DNA from: an uncultured Clostridia bacterium
Lineage (GTDB): Bacteria > Bacillota > Clostridia > Oscillospirales > Ruminococcaceae
Direction: 5' to 3'
NCBI GenBank assembly: GCA_947624375.1
Contig: CANQKD010000014.1
Location: 1 to 64,000 of the forward strand
DNA: 64,000 nucleotides
Below the pieces are notes generated by a model that did not search any database, had not been told where the DNA came from, and saw nothing but the letters and a program-made list of their open reading frames with translations. The position numbers and the translations under genes are program-made. Below, piece by piece: positions 21,621 through 30,024 of the stretch. The stretch's first letter is position 1. Each line of letters starts with the position of its first letter.

Positions 21621-23120
21621 ATGTCTGAAAAACATAAAATACTTATAGTTGACGATAACGAAGCGAACAGAGAGCTTCTTATAGATATGCTGGAGGACGA
21701 CTTTGACGTGTATCAGTGCGCCGACGGCAAGGAAGCTATCGCGGTGATATCAAATCAGGGAAGCACATTTTCTCTGGTGCTGCTTGACATATTTATGCCC
21801 GAGGTAGACGGCTTTCAGGTGCTGAAGGTCATGAACAAGCTGAGGATCATCGAGGATCTTCCCGTTATCATGATATCCTCCGAAAGCTCACCAGAGAGCA
21901 TGGAGCACGCCTACAGGCTGGGCGCTACCGACTACATACCGCGCCCGTTCAATATGATGATAGTACGCAGAAGAGTTATAAATACTATCATGCTGTATTC
22001 AAAGCAGAAAAAGCTCATCGAGACCGTTGAAGAACAGGTAGAGGAGAAAGAAAAGAACAGCGAGATGCTGATAAATATCCTCAGCCATATAGTTGAGTTT
22101 CGTAACGGTGAGAGCGGTCTGCACGTTCTGCACGTGCGCAGGATAACAGAAATACTGCTCGACTGCCTTACGCAGAAGACCGACAAATACGCGCTTACAA
22201 AGTCTACAAAAGCTATGATAGCTAACGCCTCGGCGCTGCACGATATAGGCAAGATATCTATACCCGATTCCATTCTTAATAAGCCGGGCAGACTTACCGA
22301 TGAAGAGTACGCCATTATGAAAACGCACTCGGCGGCTGGCGGAGACCTTGTAAATCAGCTTCCTATCTATAAAGACGAACCCCTTGTGCGCTCGGTGTTT
22401 GAGATATGCCGTTGGCACCATGAACGTTTTGACGGCAGGGGATACCCCGACGGTCTTAAAGGCGACGAGATACCAATTTCGGCGCAGGTGGTCGCAGTTG
22501 CGGATGTCTACGATGCGCTTACCAGCGAGAGGTGCTATAAAAAAGCATTCTCGCATGAAAAGGCTGTTGAAATGATACTCAACAATGAGTGCGGCGTGTT
22601 CAACCCACTGCTTATGGAATGTCTGGTAGATTCGGCGGAAATGATAAAGTCTGAGCTCTCTAAGGATATGATAGAGGAGATAGGCAAGTCAGAGTCGCGG
22701 CTTATAGCGCAGGAGATACTTGAAAACAAGAACATCGCACGCAGCGACCTTCTCTCACAAAGCCTTAAATATGAGAGGGAAAAGAACGAGTTTTATAACG
22801 TTTACGGCAGCGACCTTATTTTCGAGTATATAACAAAGACTGATATGCTTATTTTCTCGGATAAGAGCGCGGAGCTTCTGGGCGTTGAGAAAACCATAAT
22901 GTCGCCTGCAAGCAACAGCAAACTCCTCGATGCAATGGGCATTGAAACGCATAAAAAGCTTGAAGACGAGATATTTAAGACCACCGCAGATGCTACCGAC
23001 GGTCAGTGCGATCTTCAAAGCGGCAATAAGTTCTGGAGGATAATCTTCCGTACACTCTGGAGCGACGGTTCATTGACGGGAACGGTTGGTATTATAAGGC
23101 TTATAGATCCGGAAACATAA
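21621..23120 (+). CDS. Response regulator with HD-GYP domain
   Basis: A 499-residue protein. The receiver domain (about 5-125) has VDDNEAN and phosphoacceptor D56 in LLDIFMP; the usual Lys-Pro pair is Arg-Pro (YIPRPFN). The HD-GYP domain (about 145-350) has H207-D208 in ALHDIGKI and HHERFDGRGYPDGL, the signature of c-di-GMP phosphodiesterases. A C-terminal domain of about 120 residues looks PAS-like. GGAGGAG precedes the ATG; an in-frame start at 21576 is not favoured. It likely lowers c-di-GMP on a phosphorelay signal. Confidence 0.9.
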   Translation: MSEKHKILIVDDNEANRELLIDMLEDDFDVYQCADGKEAIAVISNQGSTFSLVLLDIFMPEVDGFQVLKVMNKLRIIEDLPVIMISSESSPESMEHAYRLGATDYIPRPFNMMIVRRRVINTIMLYSKQKKLIETVEEQVEEKEKNSEMLINILSHIVEFRNGESGLHVLHVRRITEILLDCLTQKTDKYALTKSTKAMIANASALHDIGKISIPDSILNKPGRLTDEEYAIMKTHSAAGGDLVNQLPIYKDEPLVRSVFEICRWHHERFDGRGYPDGLKGDEIPISAQVVAVADVYDALTSERCYKKAFSHEKAVEMILNNECGVFNPLLMECLVDSAEMIKSELSKDMIEEIGKSESRLIAQEILENKNIARSDLLSQSLKYEREKNEFYNVYGSDLIFEYITKTDMLIFSDKSAELLGVEKTIMSPASNSKLLDAMGIETHKKLEDEIFKTTADATDGQCDLQSGNKFWRIIFRTLWSDGSLTGTVGIIRLIDPET

Positions 23121-23134
23121 GAAGGAGCAAATTT

Positions 23135-23485
23135 ATGAACATAAAAGAATGTTACGCGCAAATGGGCGCAGACTTTGCCGATGTGCTTGCAAGAATGATG
23201 AAGGAGGAGAGAGTGAAGAAATTTGCCCTTCGCTTTCTTGACGACCCGAGTTTTGAGCTGCTGAAAACATCGCTGGAGGCTAAAAATTATGACGAGGCTT
23301 TCAGAGCGGCGCACACCATAAAGGGCGTAAGCCAGAACCTTAGCTTTACAACGCTTTATCAGTCCTCGCATGAGCTGTGCGAGGCTCTCAGGGGCGGCAA
23401 GGCGCTTGAAGATGTTTCTCTTTATGACAACGTTGTCCGCGACTATGAAATGACCGTCGCAGCGCTTAAAAAGGTCGATGAATAA
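23135..23485 (+). CDS. HPt domain protein
   Basis: A 116-residue histidine phosphotransfer protein of one four-helix HPt domain. The phosphoaccepting His lies in FRAAHTIKGVSQNL (about residue 54). It follows the HD-GYP regulator by 14 bases and presumably exchanges phosphoryl groups with its receiver domain. No histidine kinase lies nearby. Confidence 0.9.
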   Translation: MNIKECYAQMGADFADVLARMMKEERVKKFALRFLDDPSFELLKTSLEAKNYDEAFRAAHTIKGVSQNLSFTTLYQSSHELCEALRGGKALEDVSLYDNVVRDYEMTVAALKKVDE

Positions 23486-23493
23486 TAAAAATT

Positions 23494-23519
23494 GCCGCGG
23501 AATATCCTGCGGCTTTTTT
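23494..23519 (+). terminator. Terminator after the HPt gene
   Basis: GCCGCGG, 6-base loop, CTGCGGC, then T6. Confidence 0.85.
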
Positions 23520-23532
23520 GTGTGGTGATACT

Positions 23533-24087
23533 ATGAAAACTCTTGTGCTTTACGGCTCTCCGCGCAGGGCAGGGGACACGGCTTTTCTTTTGAATATGCT
23601 GCTCGAAAGCCTTGACGGCGAGTATATGACGGTAGACTGCTATCATGAAAACATCTCGCCGTGTATAGACTGCCGTGCCTGCCGCCGGAGCGATAACTGC
23701 GCGATAAACGACGGTATGCAAAAGGTGTATGAATACGCCGAAAAGTGCGATGATCTGGTAATAGCCACGCCGCTGTATTTTTCTCAGCCCACAGGCAGAC
23801 TGCTTGACGTTTGCAGCAGAGCGCAGGTGTATTTCTCACAAAGGCGTTTTCGCGGTATTGCACCGAATTTAAGTATACGCAAAGGCGGCGTGATACTCAC
23901 AGGCGGCAGCGGCGATACTACAGGCGCGCAAAAGGCGTTTGATACGCTTAAAGATGTGTTTCTGATGTTTGGTGTGAAAAATATCGCTCCGCCCGTTTGC
24001 TGCCTCGGCACCGATAAAACATCGGCGGCTGAAAACATATCAGTAATAAGCGAGATACAACTCCTTGCAGAATTTCTTAACGCATAA
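23533..24087 (+). CDS. Flavodoxin family / NADPH-dependent FMN reductase
   Basis: A 184-residue flavoprotein of the multimeric flavodoxin (WrbA/iron-sulfur flavoprotein) group. It starts MKTLVLYGSPRRAGDTAFLL, the FMN-phosphate loop, and contains SPCIDCRACRRSDNCAI, a Cys cluster seen in iron-sulfur flavoproteins and related reductases, then ATPLYFSQPTG. The start is at ATG 23533 after GGTGA; four upstream codons are excluded. Substrate unknown. Confidence 0.85.
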   Translation: MKTLVLYGSPRRAGDTAFLLNMLLESLDGEYMTVDCYHENISPCIDCRACRRSDNCAINDGMQKVYEYAEKCDDLVIATPLYFSQPTGRLLDVCSRAQVYFSQRRFRGIAPNLSIRKGGVILTGGSGDTTGAQKAFDTLKDVFLMFGVKNIAPPVCCLGTDKTSAAENISVISEIQLLAEFLNA

Positions 24088-24090
24088 AAA

Positions 24091-24122
24091 AGCGGCAGTC
24101 ACAGCGGCTGCCGTTTTATTTG
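24091..24122 (+). terminator. Terminator after the flavoprotein gene
   Basis: CGGCAG, 9-base loop, CTGCCG, then TTTTATTT. Convergent with the RadC-like gene and possibly used by both. Confidence 0.7.
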
Positions 24123-24126
24123 TATT

Positions 24127-24843
24127 CTATAGTATCGTGCGCCTGCTTTGCTTTATAAGCTCAAACAGCCCCGTATCGCAAAGCGACAGCGCCGCACCGT
24201 GCCCCACAACGACAACGTGATCTACATAACGGACTTTCATCCTTACCAGCAGATCGTAAAGTTCTTTCATAGCCGAAATTTCTTTGCTGCTCGGCAGGAT
24301 CTCTGTGCCCTCGGTCTTGTGCGCGAGTATTATGCTGCTGCATTCGTTGGCAGCGATCGCTCTGAGTATGTTTGCAGGCTCGGCTATCTCTTTGTAAGGA
24401 TCGCTTCTGCAAATAGTTTCTGTTTCAACAAGGCGCAGCGAAGACGTCAGTAAAAATGCCTTCATGCAGCCGCACGGTTCGTTTTCAAAGCTTTTTCTGA
24501 CTATTTTTGTTACCGTATCAACGTCAGACATAACAGGCCGCAGATCTGCCGCCGTCATGTGTTTTGCCAGCTGCGGAAAATACTTTATGAACGCCGCACT
24601 TTTGCGCGATATGCCCTTTACCTGACAAAGCTCGTCAATGCTTGCCTGCGATACCCCGTAAAGACCGCCGAAACGCGCCGTCAACTCGTGTGCGATCTCG
24701 TTAGTGTTCTTTCGCGGAATGGTGTAGAACAGCAGAAATTCAAGTATCTCATGCTCAGAAAATCCGCGCAGACCCGTTTGCTGAATGCGCGCCCTTACCC
24801 TCTGCCTGTGCCCTGCGTGATAATTTATCTTGCCGTCAGCCAT
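24127..24843 (-). CDS. Divergent RadC-like protein (JAB fold, likely inactive)
   Basis: A 238-residue RadC homologue with an N-terminal helix-hairpin-helix region (about 1-95) and a C-terminal MPN/JAB domain. The usual metal site H-x-H-P-S-G-x8-D is absent: the matching stretch reads LAHKTEGTEILPSSKE, although YVDHVVVVG further on is retained. It is therefore probably not a metallo-isopeptidase. The intact paralogue is at 43673. It overlaps the DUF1893 gene by eight bases, with the start at the internal ATG. Confidence 0.8.
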   Translation of the reverse strand: MADGKINYHAGHRQRVRARIQQTGLRGFSEHEILEFLLFYTIPRKNTNEIAHELTARFGGLYGVSQASIDELCQVKGISRKSAAFIKYFPQLAKHMTAADLRPVMSDVDTVTKIVRKSFENEPCGCMKAFLLTSSLRLVETETICRSDPYKEIAEPANILRAIAANECSSIILAHKTEGTEILPSSKEISAMKELYDLLVRMKVRYVDHVVVVGHGAALSLCDTGLFELIKQSRRTIL

Positions 24844-25273
24844 GTGTTCCACCGCCGCGCATCTCTTGCAGCTTTTTCACAATAGCTTCATATGCATCTT
24901 CCGGCTGAGAGATGTCTTTCACAGCCGTCTCCATAGGGCAAAAGCCGTCGCCTTGGCGATTTTTTATTGCAGGGACAATATTTTCACAGTAAAATTGTAT
25001 GCCGTGCTCGTCAAGCACCCTGGCGGCAAGTTCGCTTATTGTAACGCAGTAGATCTCTTTAACATTCAGAAGAACATACATAAACGCCGCCGCTTTTCCT
25101 ATGACCTTGTCTGCAAAGCTGTAGTGAGAATAGTCTTTTTTGCTTTCATACAGCTGCAAAAGCGGCTTCACACCTCTCTCACGGCTGGTGAATACATCTC
25201 CACCGCAGGCAGCGCAGGTAAGCGTATCATCAGAGAGAAGTATCTCCTTTGCTTTTTTTAGAGCCTCAGTCAT
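24836..25273 (-). CDS. DUF1893 domain protein
   Basis: A 145-residue protein with the DUF1893 (cytidine-deaminase-like fold) pattern: TCAACGGDVFTSRERGVKPLL at 18-38 and GKAAAFMYVLLNVKEIYCVTIS at about 58-80. A YCENIVPAIKNRQGDGFCPME region with two Cys follows. Function unknown. It is translationally coupled with the ECF S gene upstream (eight-base overlap) and the RadC-like gene downstream. Confidence 0.85.
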   Translation of the reverse strand: MTEALKKAKEILLSDDTLTCAACGGDVFTSRERGVKPLLQLYESKKDYSHYSFADKVIGKAAAFMYVLLNVKEIYCVTISELAARVLDEHGIQFYCENIVPAIKNRQGDGFCPMETAVKDISQPEDAYEAIVKKLQEMRGGGTHG

Positions 25274-25817
25274 TTTCTTTGCGCCTTACCGCCCATGTTA
25301 TCAGCGGAATAGAAACAAGCTGCAAAACTATGCCTGCAATGCCCGTAGGTATGCTTTTAAGTATCACGGCAGGTGCAACAGCCTTGCTGCCTACTATGTA
25401 GAATACGAAAAGTATCGCCAGTGCCCTTACAGCCCTGCCTATCACCTGCGCAGAGAAAACAGAAGCAAGCGTGGGCAGCTTTGTTTTGCCGAGCAGTCCT
25501 GCCGAAACGCCGTATGCCGCAAGTTCTATCATCATGAAAGGCAGCATAACTTTCGCAGGCATTCCCGTCATCAAAAAGGAAGCAAGGGGAGCAAGTGCGC
25601 CTGCAATGCCTGCCGCGTAAGGTCCTGCCAGTATTCCGCAAAGAATTATCGGCAGATGCATAGGCAGCAGCACTTCACCTATCGACGTTCCCATGTGCAA
25701 AGCCGCGCCTGCAAGGTGGCATATCTGCGGCAAAACCACAGCCGCTATTATTGTAGCCGCAGCGTATATAAACTGTGCCGTAACAGAAATTCTCTTTTTG
25801 CTTATAGCTGTTGACAT
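25266..25817 (-). CDS. ECF transporter S component
   Basis: A 183-residue membrane protein with about six helices and the MGTSIGEVLLPMHLPIILCG segment of energy-coupling-factor substrate-binding subunits. It would work with a shared EcfAAT module encoded elsewhere. Conserved features fit the pantothenate/thiamine-precursor-like S components, but the vitamin cannot be assigned. GGAGGT is correctly placed for the ATG at 25817, not for the one six bases upstream. Confidence 0.85.
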   Translation of the reverse strand: MSTAISKKRISVTAQFIYAAATIIAAVVLPQICHLAGAALHMGTSIGEVLLPMHLPIILCGILAGPYAAGIAGALAPLASFLMTGMPAKVMLPFMMIELAAYGVSAGLLGKTKLPTLASVFSAQVIGRAVRALAILFVFYIVGSKAVAPAVILKSIPTGIAGIVLQLVSIPLITWAVRRKEND

Positions 25818-25852
25818 ATTCATTACCTCCGTATATATTATTTATGTATATA

Positions 25853-26983
25853 TTACTGCAAACGCTTGGTAAAATCGCTCATAGCCTCTGATATTTTTAT
25901 CTGCTGAGGGCATACCGCCTCACAGCTGCGGCAGCCTATGCAGCTGCTTGGCTGTTTTTCCTGCGGCAGAGCGGAAAGCGCCATAGGTGCGATAAATCCG
26001 CCGCGTGTGAGATAATGCTCATTGTAAAGCGCGAGGAGATTTGGTATATCCAGCTGCTGCGGACAGTGACTTGTGCAGTAGCGGCAGGCAGTGCAGGGGA
26101 GTGCGTTTTCCGCTATCATCTTGTCTGCAATAGACATAAGCGCTGCCATTTCTTTTTCACTCAGCGGCTTTCTTTCAGAGAATGTTTTCAGATTGTCAGC
26201 AACCTGTTCGTCGTTTGACATACCCGAAAGCACAGTCACAATGTTCGGCAGGCTCTGCACGAAGCGGAACGCCCACGCGGCTATGCTCTCATCGGGTCTT
26301 AAAGACTTCAGAAGCGCATTGTCCTCATCTGAAAGCGAAGCCAGTCTGCCGCCCCTTACGGGTTCCATAACCAAAGTCGGTATGCCGTATTCGTTCAGCA
26401 GCTGAACCTTTTTCTCGGCGTCCTGAAACTTCCAGTCAAGGTAATTCAGCTGTATCTGGCAAAACTCCATGTGCTCTCCGTATGCATCTAAAAATCTCTT
26501 CATGGTGTTATAGTTGCCGTGCGCGGAAAAGCCGAGATGACGTATCTTTCCGTTTTTCTTCTGCTCGTAAAGATATTCAAAAATGCCGAACTTCGGGTCA
26601 AGATAGTCGTCAATATTCGATTCGCAAACGTTGTGGAAAAGATAGAAGTCGAAATACTCTACCTGACATTTTTCAAGCTGCTTTTCAAATATCTGCTTCA
26701 CTTTCGGCATATTTGAGTTGTCATACCCCGGGAACTTTGTCGCAAGATAAAAGCTGTCGCGAGGGTAGTTTTTAAGCACCTTTCCCACCACTATCTCCGA
26801 CTGACCGCTGTGGTAGCCCCATGCGGTATCATAATAATTTACGCCGTTTTTCATGGCGGTGTCTATCATCTTCGCAACGCGCTCCTCGTCAATGTGCGCA
26901 TCGTTGCCGTCGGTTGTGGGCAGGCGCATATTTCCCATACCCAGCGCGGAAATTTTCATGCCCTGAAAATCATTGTAGATCAT
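25853..26983 (-). CDS. Aldo/keto reductase with C-terminal 4Fe-4S domain
   Basis: A 376-residue protein. An aldo/keto reductase barrel (about 1-280) has the catalytic Asp/Tyr in NYYDTAWGYHSG, Lys in ATKFPGY and a His in YLFHNV. A ferredoxin-like tail follows with CTACRYCTSHCPQQ and CIGCRSCEAVCPQQ for two 4Fe-4S clusters. This architecture is common in anaerobes and may couple ferredoxin or flavin electrons to carbonyl reduction. AAAGGAG precedes ATG 26983; 13 upstream residues are excluded. Confidence 0.92.
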   Translation of the reverse strand: MIYNDFQGMKISALGMGNMRLPTTDGNDAHIDEERVAKMIDTAMKNGVNYYDTAWGYHSGQSEIVVGKVLKNYPRDSFYLATKFPGYDNSNMPKVKQIFEKQLEKCQVEYFDFYLFHNVCESNIDDYLDPKFGIFEYLYEQKKNGKIRHLGFSAHGNYNTMKRFLDAYGEHMEFCQIQLNYLDWKFQDAEKKVQLLNEYGIPTLVMEPVRGGRLASLSDEDNALLKSLRPDESIAAWAFRFVQSLPNIVTVLSGMSNDEQVADNLKTFSERKPLSEKEMAALMSIADKMIAENALPCTACRYCTSHCPQQLDIPNLLALYNEHYLTRGGFIAPMALSALPQEKQPSSCIGCRSCEAVCPQQIKISEAMSDFTKRLQ

Positions 26984-27038
26984 AGAATTACTCCTTTCAT
27001 TGTGTGCATACATTGCGTACAATACAATAGTTTATTAT

Positions 27039-27067
27039 ATTATAACATCTACCCAAAAATATAGCAA
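27039..27067 (-). promoter_or_regulatory. Promoter of the aldo/keto reductase gene
   Basis: Minus strand: TTGCTA (27067-27062), 17-base spacer, TATAAT (27044-27039). Confidence 0.7.
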
Positions 27068-27086
27068 GTGTTTTTGAAAAAATTTC

Positions 27087-27115
27087 TTGCAATATATTTT
27101 GTAATGTGCTACAAT
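27087..27115 (+). promoter_or_regulatory. Promoter of the cation exchanger gene
   Basis: TTGCAA (27087-27092), 17-base spacer, TACAAT (27110-27115). It is back to back with the reductase promoter. Confidence 0.65.
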
Positions 27116-27170
27116 AAGATTTGATAATAAATTTTCTTTGACAATAAATTTTCGGAGTGACTTAAAAAAT

Positions 27171-28094
27171 ATGGAATACATTTTGCTGATAGTCGGCTTT
27201 GTTCTGCTGATAAAGGGCGCAGACGTTTTTGTTGACGGCTCGGGCAGCGTTGCCAGAATACTTAAAGTGCCGCAGTTTATAATAGGTCTTACAGTGGTGT
27301 CGTTCGGCACGAGCGCACCCGAAGCCGCGGTGAGCATATCCGCAGGCTTTGCAGGCAGCAACGAGATCTGCCTCGGCAACGTAATAGGCTCTAATATGTT
27401 CAACCTGCTCGTGGTGGTGGGCGTGTGCGCCGCAATTTCGGCAATGCCCGTTGAGCGCGATATAAAGCGCTTTGACCTGCCGTTTTCAATATTCATAACC
27501 GCCGTTGTGCTTGCACTGAGTATAGACAAACGCCTCTCACGCATTGACGGTCTGATACTTGTCGCGCTGTTTGCATCGTATCTGTTTCTGACCATACGCA
27601 AGGCAGTGAAAAACAAGACCGCCGAGGAAGACGACAGCAAAAAGCTTTCGGCGGTAAAGAGCATAATTTTTATAGTAATAGGTCTCGCGGCGGTGGTCGT
27701 CGGCGGAGATATGGTGGTCGATAATGCTGTTGTGATAGCCGAAAAACTCGGCATGAGCCAGACGCTCATAAGCCTTACCATAATAGCTATGGGCACATCG
27801 CTGCCAGAGCTCGTGACCTCGATAGTCGCATCTGCAAAAGGTGAGAACGGCTTAGCGCTGGGCAACGTAGTCGGCTCGAATATATTCAATCTGCTGTTCG
27901 TGCTGGCGTTCTCGGTAACGCTCAACCCCGTGCCCGTCAGGCTGTCGTCTGTCATAGACCTCTCGATACTTGCGGCGGTGAGCATAATAATGCTGCTGAT
28001 GCTTTTCAGAAATGACAAATATTCGCGTCCCAAAGGCGTTTTCGCCCTGTTGATGTATGTAGCGTATGCGGTGTATATATTCATACGAAATTGA
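27171..28094 (+). CDS. Calcium/sodium antiporter (CaCA family)
   Basis: A 307-residue exchanger with ten predicted helices in two inverted halves. The alpha-1 repeat has GLTVVSFGTSAPEAAVSISA then GNVIGSNMFNLL; the alpha-2 repeat has SLTIIAMGTSLPELVTSIVA then GNVVGSNIFNLLFVLA. Together these are the ion-binding GTS-PE and GSN motifs. It exchanges Ca2+ for Na+ or K+. It is monocistronic, with a start at the ATG after GGAGTG. Confidence 0.93.
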   Translation: MEYILLIVGFVLLIKGADVFVDGSGSVARILKVPQFIIGLTVVSFGTSAPEAAVSISAGFAGSNEICLGNVIGSNMFNLLVVVGVCAAISAMPVERDIKRFDLPFSIFITAVVLALSIDKRLSRIDGLILVALFASYLFLTIRKAVKNKTAEEDDSKKLSAVKSIIFIVIGLAAVVVGGDMVVDNAVVIAEKLGMSQTLISLTIIAMGTSLPELVTSIVASAKGENGLALGNVVGSNIFNLLFVLAFSVTLNPVPVRLSSVIDLSILAAVSIIMLLMLFRNDKYSRPKGVFALLMYVAYAVYIFIRN

Positions 28095-28149
28095 GAATTG
28101 TAAAGGTTGCTGTCAGAGGCAAGAGGCAAGAAAATGTAACTTCAACTTT

Positions 28150-28870
28150 TGCGCGTAATAATATTGCTGCTTTTGCAGCAAGCCTGCGGAGCTGTTCACC
28201 GCTACACTGTATTTTGGCTTTCTTCTCGTTTTGAGTGTGCCAATACGTTTGCTCAACTCTAATCGAGGGGTAGCGGTCGCAAGCGACCGCGTGAAGAATT
28301 GGGCAACAATATATAAAAGCCCAATTCTTCTGCACTTCGCTTTGCGAAGTGTGCCATAGAGGATATAGGGAGTGTATCTGCAAGGCAGGGCGCGCAAGGC
28401 TCCGCAGCGTTCGTAAACGAATGCGCCAAGTTTCTTGCGAAACTTGCTCCCTTCTTATCTAAAATTTCCCCTCGAGCTCTCTTTAAGCGGTCGCTTGCGA
28501 CCGCTGTACCCGACACCTACGACCACGCGCTGAGCCTTGGTGAAAAGCCGCGACCTCTTCGCTCGGAACTTCGTGCCTTTGTGGTAGAGGCTAAATGGCG
28601 AAATACGCATGGGGTTTGTTTGCAAGGCAACGGAGGTCAGTAGTGCGGGAAAATTGATTTGCAACGTACTGCGAAAAATTCGCAGTACAGATAAGTCCAA
28701 ATTTCTTGCCTCTTGCTTCTAGCTAAACTGCGGAAATGGCAAGCACGCGCTAAAGCCGCAAAACCATTTCTAACCTCTAACATCTAACTTCTTACCTCTA
28801 ATAGCGGCGCGCACGCTGTGTTTTCGGGGGCGCCGCCCCCGTACCCCTGCAAGCCTTTTGAAAAAGGCTT
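28150..28870. repeat. Intergenic hairpin mosaic and heptamer tract
   Basis: Long gene-free stretch with hairpins TTGCTGC/GCAGCAA (28164-28181), GCGGTCGC/GCGACCGC (28273-28290), GAAGAATTGGGC/GCCCAATTCTTC (28293-28330), CACTTCGC/GCGAAGTG (28333-28351), GCGTTCG/CGAATGC (28407-28424), AAGTTTC/GAAACTT (28428-28445), GCGGTCGC/GCGACCGC (28487-28504) and GGGGGC/GCCCCC (28826-28840). Heptamer repeats of the TCTAACA type lie at about 28768-28802. The order of stems resembles 5243-5401. Confidence 0.7.
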
Positions 28871-28922
28871 GACCGAAAACTTTCCTTTTTTGACAAAAGC
28901 CAAAAGTTTTGTGTAAAAACCA

Positions 28923-28956
28923 CCCGTCAGAGAATCTTCTCTCCGACGGGCTTTTC
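28923..28956 (-). terminator. Terminator of the LacI-family gene
   Basis: Minus strand: GCCCGTCGGAGAGAAG, then TTCTCTGACGGGT and GGTTTTT. Nearly symmetrical, so it could act in both directions. Confidence 0.8.
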
Positions 28957-28961
28957 GTTAT

Positions 28962-29957
28962 TCAGTCGCCTGTGGATTCCCTCAGAACCAGGCTGTGTTT
29001 CAGCGTGTATCTGCCCTTGTCGCTTGCGCCCTCGGTGATGTTCGCAATTAGCTTCTGCGCCACCAGCCTGCCCATTTCCTCGCACGGCTGCGCTATGCTT
29101 GATATTGACGGCACAAACCTCTCGCACCATGTAATGCCGTCAAACCCTATCACTGCAAGCTCTTTGCCAACGGCTATGCCCCTTTGCGAGGCGGTCTTTA
29201 TCACCCCTGCCGCCAGATTGTCCGATACCGCGAAAATTGCTGTCGGTCTGTCGGGCAGCGAAAGAAAATACTCAGTTGCCGCCGCGGCGTTTTCATACTC
29301 ATACTCGCCGTGCCAGATGTATTCATCTCTCGGCTCTATGCCGTGGTCTTTCAGCGCCTTTTTGTAGCCCTTTTCACGCAAGCCGGAAGATATAACATCA
29401 CCCTGCACCGATATCATAGCTATCTTTGTGTGACCTTTTTTAATTAGCGCCGTGGTCGCATCATAGCCGCCTGCCTCGTCGTCAACTACCACAGTCAGCA
29501 CATCAGCCCCGTGAACGCTCTCGCAGCAAAGTGCGATGTTAAAATTCTCCGCAATGCTGTTTATCGTGTCCTTGTCAAGAGAAGTGCCCAGCAGCACCGC
29601 GCCGTCAACAGTGCGGTTGTAAAGCATATCCATCTGCCGCTTTTCAGACTCTCTGCTGCCGTTTGATATAGCCGTAACTATGTCAAAGCCCACCTTCTCC
29701 GCTTCGTCGCTCATGCCTGCAATTATCTTTGCATACAGCGAATGATCCGACGACGGCTGAATTACCAGTATCCTGTTGGTAACGCATTTGCGAAGGTTGC
29801 GCCCTAAAAAGTTCGGGCTGTATTTCAGCTCCCTTATCGCATCGTTCACCCTCTGCGTTGATTCTTTTGAAACGCTCGCGCTGCCGTTTAGCACCCTTGA
29901 AACGGTCGCCACCGAAACGTTAGCAGCCTTGGCAACATCTTTTATAGTAACATTCAT
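28962..29957 (-). CDS. LacI-family transcriptional regulator
   Basis: A 331-residue repressor. The N-terminal helix-turn-helix and hinge read IKDVAKAANVSVATVSRVLN with YSPNFLGRNLR, and a periplasmic-binding-like sugar domain fills 60-331. GGTGATC precedes the ATG. It is monocistronic with its own promoter; the neighbouring genes are not sugar genes, so the regulon is not obvious. The GH2/GH26-like/manA group at 51434-57651 is one candidate. Confidence 0.93.
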   Translation of the reverse strand: MNVTIKDVAKAANVSVATVSRVLNGSASVSKESTQRVNDAIRELKYSPNFLGRNLRKCVTNRILVIQPSSDHSLYAKIIAGMSDEAEKVGFDIVTAISNGSRESEKRQMDMLYNRTVDGAVLLGTSLDKDTINSIAENFNIALCCESVHGADVLTVVVDDEAGGYDATTALIKKGHTKIAMISVQGDVISSGLREKGYKKALKDHGIEPRDEYIWHGEYEYENAAAATEYFLSLPDRPTAIFAVSDNLAAGVIKTASQRGIAVGKELAVIGFDGITWCERFVPSISSIAQPCEEMGRLVAQKLIANITEGASDKGRYTLKHSLVLRESTGD

Positions 29958-29988
29958 ATAAGATCACCCTGAAATTAGTAATAATGAT

Positions 29989-30017
29989 ATTATATCATAC
30001 TTTTTTCTGCTTTGCAA
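29989..30017 (-). promoter_or_regulatory. Promoter of the LacI-family gene
   Basis: Minus strand: TTGCAA (30017-30012), 17-base spacer, TATAAT (29994-29989). Confidence 0.65.
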
Positions 30018-30024
30018 TAGGTTT

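Noticed and set aside
27035-28129. A 364-codon minus-strand frame opposite the cation exchanger
   Set aside because: Ser/Thr-rich mirror of the exchanger's helices; the plus-strand frame has both alpha-repeat motifs and a promoter.
28262-28510. CRISPR array
   Set aside because: Repeated hairpins are present but there is no constant repeat with regular spacer length and no cas gene.
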